Below are positions 14,026-17,602 of a DNA stretch of 17,602 nucleotides, in pieces; within the stretch, counting starts at the first letter, position 1, and every line of letters starts with the position of its first letter. The DNA comes from JBAWZR01 sp037142915 (GTDB lineage: Bacteria; Patescibacteriota; Minisyncoccia; Moranbacterales; UBA1568). The stretch is from contig JBAWZR010000016.1 in the NCBI GenBank assembly GCA_037142915.1, forward strand, positions 1 to 17,602. Direction: 5' to 3'. The notes beneath the pieces were generated by a model. That model did no database searches, was not told the DNA's origin, and saw only the letters and a program-made list of their open reading frames with translations. Made by a program: the position numbers and the translations under genes.

Positions 14026-17000
14026 ATGTTGCGAAACTCATTCTTAGGGCTCATGGCAGTGGTGTTGAGTCTCTGTTCCTTCCAGAGCGCGATGGCACAA
14101 ACACCTGTCGGTACGCCGCCTCCTGCCACTTCGACAGGGATACCGCAGGAACCACCCAAGACCGAATCTCCGAAAGTCATACTGGAAGCCTCTATTGCCG
14201 ATACCCAGATTTTTCGTCAGGATGAAAACGGTTTCGATGTCGGTATGACCCTCATCGGGGGAGAGAAAATCTTTCCCAATGGGCGAATCGGTATTGTTCT
14301 CAAACAAAAAAACACCGTCGTTGATCGAATGATTTCCGCAGAGCTCATCCCCACCGTGGAAGCGAAAGCCCGTGTCCCGTTTAAGCTCTCCTATTGGTAT
14401 CCGGCCGCTCTCTCGGGCGACTTTTCTGTTACTATCGAATTGTATTCCACCTCCGGAAAATTCATCACCGCTACTCCCGCCGGAATGGTGACCATCCTCC
14501 CGAAAAATGTCGGCGTTCTGATCGATGCAACCACCTGTAATCTGCGTGTAGCTTCAGGTACTGAGAAATATACCCTCACCCAGGGTGTTCCGCTTGATGC
14601 GACGGAAGCACTCGAGCTTGTGTGTACGCTGACCAATCTTTCCAATGCGGACGCAGCGGTTACACCTGTATTGACGACCCATCGGCGTTCTGTGTACGGA
14701 TCCACCCTGGGTACGCTGACTGACACACAACAAAATTTCACTCTGGCCGCCAAAGAAAGCAAAACAACTACACTCACTGTACCGGTACCGCAAGACCCGC
14801 AGGCCTACGATGTCACCGTGACACTCAACAATCAAGATGTTGATGCGCCATTTTCGAATACCGTTTCCGCTCATTTTGTGGTGCGTGGCCAAAGCGCGAC
14901 TATTCAGACAGCAACTCTCGATAAAACGACATACACAAAGGGCGAGAAGAGCACCATTGATTTTTCCTGGACCGGACCAGTGGACAACTTCCCATCGACA
15001 AGAACCATTGGACATGGCAGTACGCTGACCAAACCAAGTCTTTCTGCTGAAATCCTGTCTCAAGGACAATCCTGCGGCACCGTTCAGACCATGGATTTGC
15101 AACCGGATTCGAAAACCATTTCTTTCCCGATTACGAGTGATTGTCAGAATCCAGTAGTACTTCTCAAAGTAAAAGAAGGCAATAAGACTCTTGATACCTA
15201 TGTCTTTTCCGCTGATCAAAAAGAATTGATCGATTCGACACTCTCATCGAAGCAACAAACGGATGAAACTGGGAATGAGGATAACCGTTTCCTCGGCGCC
15301 CTCATCACGACTTTGGCGCTCGTGGTAGTGGTTGTCGGTAGTGTCATCGTACGACGACGGAGGATGAATCGGGGCATGCGCATGATTGCTTTTATGCTCC
15401 TCGGTCTAGGAATGGTGGCCGGGATGGGGATGCAACGAGTGGAGGCGGCTTCGACGAGTTGGACATCATGTTATGGGGGTTATTGGTGCGCACACTATAG
15501 TGCAAGTACGAATAAGGATACATATTTTCCGAGTGAGGGTATAGCGATGAGTACGAGTAGTTATTGGGAGGGTTGCGGCAATTCGGACCCTATGCATATT
15601 TGTTATGGTTTCGGGAACTACAATACCTGCAATGGCAGCTCTCTTACGGCGCCTGCAAGTCCCGGTACCCATACGATCAATACTTACGGATACGCTGTAA
15701 GTATTGATCAAAATGGTAACCCGTTTGTTTTCGGTGAAGGTTGGTCCTCCATGAGCATCACCGTTTGCGATACTGCCTTCACTCCCGATCCAAGCACGGT
15801 CTGCACCGGCACCTCATTTACCCAGACGAATACTTGCGGGCAATCCCGAACCGCGTGGGGAACCAAGTCGTGCAACAACCCTCCCAATAATCCCACCATC
15901 AAACAGGTCGCCGGGAACAATCATCTCACCGGGAGCCCCCAAAAGTTCTCTGTTGTCGGTACCGATCCCAACAATGACAATATCATATATGGTATTGATT
16001 GGGACAATAACGCCACGGTCGACCAGTGGGTGCCTACGTGGGGGACATATGTCGCTTCCGGTACCACCAAAACCACTACCCGTACCTGGAACACTCCCGG
16101 TACCTATACCGTCAAAGCGCTCACTCGCGACGATAAAGGTTGGCAATCTGCCGGTTGGGGATCCACTACCATTACCATTCTCCAATCTAATCGCGCTCCT
16201 GCCGTCACCTTTTGGGGACCAAAATCAACCAATATCAACACCAACACTGGCTATGGAATGCGAGGCACTGACCCTGATGGCGATAACCTCCGCTACTATG
16301 TCAGCTGGGGAGACGGACAAGCTGGTTGGGTTACCGGATGGGTTGGTAGTGGAGCCTATGCCTACCCTGCGCATAGTTGGTCAACCGCCGGAGTAAAAAC
16401 CATCACCGCCTACGCCTATGATTCACATGGCGTTTGGTCTGCCCCAGTACAACTCAAAGTAACCGTGATCCAACCTAATGGTGCCTGTGGTACTGCCAAT
16501 TTACACCTATTCGCTTACAATGAAACGAGTTATGGCGCATACACACAATGCTCCTCTGGTTTTCTCAATCCACCAGCCTCTGTTTTTCCTGCACAAGGAG
16601 CCTCGACGACCTGGAATTGCTACGGTATCAGTGGAGGTACTTCTGCTATCGGTTGTACCGCCTCACGAGGCAATCAGCCAACCCTCAAGATCTGCCTGGG
16701 GGGTTGCATAGACGGGACACCAGTATCCAACACAACGAGATCCCTGATTGGGAATCAATCAGAAACACTGACCGCTTGCTGGAATGACTCAACTACTTGT
16801 GACAAAGCCAACATGGCTCTCCCACCAGAAATCAATTGGACAAAGGCAAATGACCCAGGGAGTCGTCTTACTATGAATCCACTCAACGCTCTGAGTACGA
16901 CCGTCACTTCAAGCGGTGGTTTGGGAGTAACGGGCATCACGGTGACTGCTGCCAAATCAGCAGAGAAGAAAACAGTCACTTACAATATCATTTGTAACCA

Positions 17001-17139
17001 ACCCTGCACTTTCTCTCCGGGGGAGGGTCCGAGCAATGTCTGTGAAGGAAGAACTGCCACCGGAACTAGATGTAATACCACTTGTAACGAGCCGGGTACG
17101 AAGAAGTGCGATTCCACTTGGCGTGAGGTGGCTCCGTAA
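14026..17139 (+). CDS. Large two-part surface protein with internal signal-peptide-like segment and PKD domains
   Basis: 1037 residues from ATG 14026; the frame opens at 13972, but that TTG overlaps the promoter and MLRNSFLGLMAVVLSL gives a clean signal peptide (cut after AMA, about residue 24). Part 1 (25-420) is a beta-rich extracellular region, then a membrane helix (about 424-442, LITTLALVVVVVGSVIV) and RRRRMNR (443-449). A second hydrophobic stretch (452-470, MIAFMLLGLGMVAGMGM) ends QRVEAAS, like a second signal peptide with a VEA cut site. Part 2 (476-1037) is Cys-rich: a CTGTSFTQTNTCG module (about 590), two PKD-like domains (about 642-717 and 724-815; GTDPNNDN and GTDPDGDNLRYYVSWGDGQ), an NGACG...WNCYGISGG module (about 816-885) and a Cys-rich end. 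PKD domains usually mediate extracellular binding. Function unknown; probably cell-surface attachment. Terminator at 17163. Confidence 0.85.
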   Translation: MLRNSFLGLMAVVLSLCSFQSAMAQTPVGTPPPATSTGIPQEPPKTESPKVILEASIADTQIFRQDENGFDVGMTLIGGEKIFPNGRIGIVLKQKNTVVDRMISAELIPTVEAKARVPFKLSYWYPAALSGDFSVTIELYSTSGKFITATPAGMVTILPKNVGVLIDATTCNLRVASGTEKYTLTQGVPLDATEALELVCTLTNLSNADAAVTPVLTTHRRSVYGSTLGTLTDTQQNFTLAAKESKTTTLTVPVPQDPQAYDVTVTLNNQDVDAPFSNTVSAHFVVRGQSATIQTATLDKTTYTKGEKSTIDFSWTGPVDNFPSTRTIGHGSTLTKPSLSAEILSQGQSCGTVQTMDLQPDSKTISFPITSDCQNPVVLLKVKEGNKTLDTYVFSADQKELIDSTLSSKQQTDETGNEDNRFLGALITTLALVVVVVGSVIVRRRRMNRGMRMIAFMLLGLGMVAGMGMQRVEAASTSWTSCYGGYWCAHYSASTNKDTYFPSEGIAMSTSSYWEGCGNSDPMHICYGFGNYNTCNGSSLTAPASPGTHTINTYGYAVSIDQNGNPFVFGEGWSSMSITVCDTAFTPDPSTVCTGTSFTQTNTCGQSRTAWGTKSCNNPPNNPTIKQVAGNNHLTGSPQKFSVVGTDPNNDNIIYGIDWDNNATVDQWVPTWGTYVASGTTKTTTRTWNTPGTYTVKALTRDDKGWQSAGWGSTTITILQSNRAPAVTFWGPKSTNINTNTGYGMRGTDPDGDNLRYYVSWGDGQAGWVTGWVGSGAYAYPAHSWSTAGVKTITAYAYDSHGVWSAPVQLKVTVIQPNGACGTANLHLFAYNETSYGAYTQCSSGFLNPPASVFPAQGASTTWNCYGISGGTSAIGCTASRGNQPTLKICLGGCIDGTPVSNTTRSLIGNQSETLTACWNDSTTCDKANMALPPEINWTKANDPGSRLTMNPLNALSTTVTSSGGLGVTGITVTAAKSAEKKTVTYNIICNQPCTFSPGEGPSNVCEGRTATGTRCNTTCNEPGTKKCDSTWREVAP

Positions 17140-17162
17140 ACAAGAGTGAGCCTTGCTCCAAT

Positions 17163-17198
17163 AAAACCCTCTGATGCCGGATGGTATCAGAGGGTTTT
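17163..17198 (+). terminator. Strong, probably bidirectional terminator
   Basis: AAAACCCTCTGAT (17163-17175) pairs perfectly with ATCAGAGGGTTTT (17186-17198); three more pairs (GCC with GGT) close a GGAT tetraloop, giving a 16-bp stem. The A and T ends at the two sides let it work in both directions. It lies 23 bases after the surface-protein stop. Confidence 0.88.
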
Positions 17199-17211
17199 GT
17201 GATGTCTTTCT

Positions 17212-17240
17212 TTGACGGAAGGGGGTTTTGGTTGTATGTT
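17212..17240 (+). promoter_or_regulatory. Promoter of the DUF5674-like gene
   Basis: TTGACG (17212-17217), a 17-base spacer and TATGTT (17235-17240): one mismatch at -35 and two at -10. It follows the terminator immediately and is 35 bases before ATG 17275. Confidence 0.6.
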
Positions 17241-17274
17241 AAAGAGAGTAAATGACCTTTTAGTTTTTATTTCT

Positions 17275-17602
17275 ATGCAACTCGTTACCCAAAAACAACC
17301 AGTCACGCGCGCGCAACTTTCGGATTATTCTCAGAAAATGTTCGGAGGTTTGGTGAAAGCTGTGCTGGATATTGAGCAGGAAATTATGTTTGTGGATGCG
17401 GAGATGCACGCCGATGAAGAAATGCAATTACTTGAGAATGGATCGAAGCAGGACAATCTCTGGGGGATTAACTTGTATCCGGAGGAAACTGGCGATGATT
17501 TTATCGAGTTTGATTCGATGATCAATGTTCGTCCGCGACAGAACAATCGAAGTCGAAGTGTCGAAAGCGAGGAGCTTCAAGAAAAAATTCGAAGTATTGT
17601 TT
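17275..17602 (+). CDS. DUF5674-like protein (5' part, cut by window end)
   Basis: 109 residues are visible from ATG 17275, open to the last base, so the 3' end lies outside. The sequence matches my memory of the small DUF5674 family, common in Patescibacteria: KMFGGLVKAVLDIEQEIM (21-38), MHADEEMQLLENGSKQDNLWGINLYPEE with its HADEE and LWGINLYP cores (45-69), and IEFDSMINVRPRQNNRSR (77-94). The family is usually about 110-120 residues, so only a few residues should be missing. No signal peptide or membrane segment; likely cytoplasmic. Function unknown. It has its own promoter and an SD-less start. Confidence 0.8.
   Translation, partial: MQLVTQKQPVTRAQLSDYSQKMFGGLVKAVLDIEQEIMFVDAEMHADEEMQLLENGSKQDNLWGINLYPEETGDDFIEFDSMINVRPRQNNRSRSVESEELQEKIRSIV

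Noticed and set aside
1..17602. tRNA genes, rRNA, CRISPR arrays, IS transposases
   Set aside because: I looked for cloverleaf arms, regularly spaced repeats and transposase motifs in all gaps and found none; the palindromes at 9566 and 10250 carry no coding capacity.

Overview
The window looks like a chromosomal segment of a small-genome bacterium, most likely of the Candidate Phyla Radiation (Patescibacteria; Parcubacteria or Moranbacteria-like is my best guess). The grounds are the set of membrane-anchored surface proteins with Cys-rich and PKD-type modules, a DUF5674-like gene, an alpha-2-macroglobulin-like giant beside a Memo-like protein, and initiation sites without Shine-Dalgarno sequences. 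TGA is used as a normal stop (for example at 8678, 9553, 11354 and 13892), so the code is standard and the lineages that read TGA as Gly are excluded. All genes recognised are on the + strand.

Layout. 1-351 is the 3' end of a surface or tail-fibre/pilus-tip-like protein, closed by a terminator (453-484). 491-2666 is a compact translation/secretion operon: promoter, secE, nusG, rplK, rplA, terminator. Between rplK and rplA lies an RNA element that copies the L1-binding site of 23S rRNA, which would make rplA self-regulating. 2749-8680 holds a 1650-residue thioester-less alpha-2-macroglobulin-like protein and, 13 bases later, a membrane-anchored Memo/AmmeMemoRadiSam-B-like protein. 8821-9555 is a CYTH-domain enzyme with its own strong promoter. 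9705-13337 contains dcd, thyA, folA and gatB, i.e. supply of dUMP, conversion to dTMP and recycling of the folate, followed by the tRNA amidotransferase B subunit. Two REP-like palindromic elements of different sequence flank dcd. 13404-17139 encodes two secreted/membrane proteins of unknown function. The second (1037 residues) has a second signal-peptide-like segment in its middle and looks like two surface proteins fused in frame. 17212-17602 is a promoter and the start of a DUF5674-like gene cut by the window end.

The items most worth following up are the L1 operator placed between rplK and rplA, the two REP-like palindromes (one flanked by a 7-base direct repeat), the polyprotein-like surface protein, and the near-universal T before ATG (13 of 14 starts) combined with a lack of Shine-Dalgarno sequences. 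Family assignments are from memory of motifs; no database search was run.
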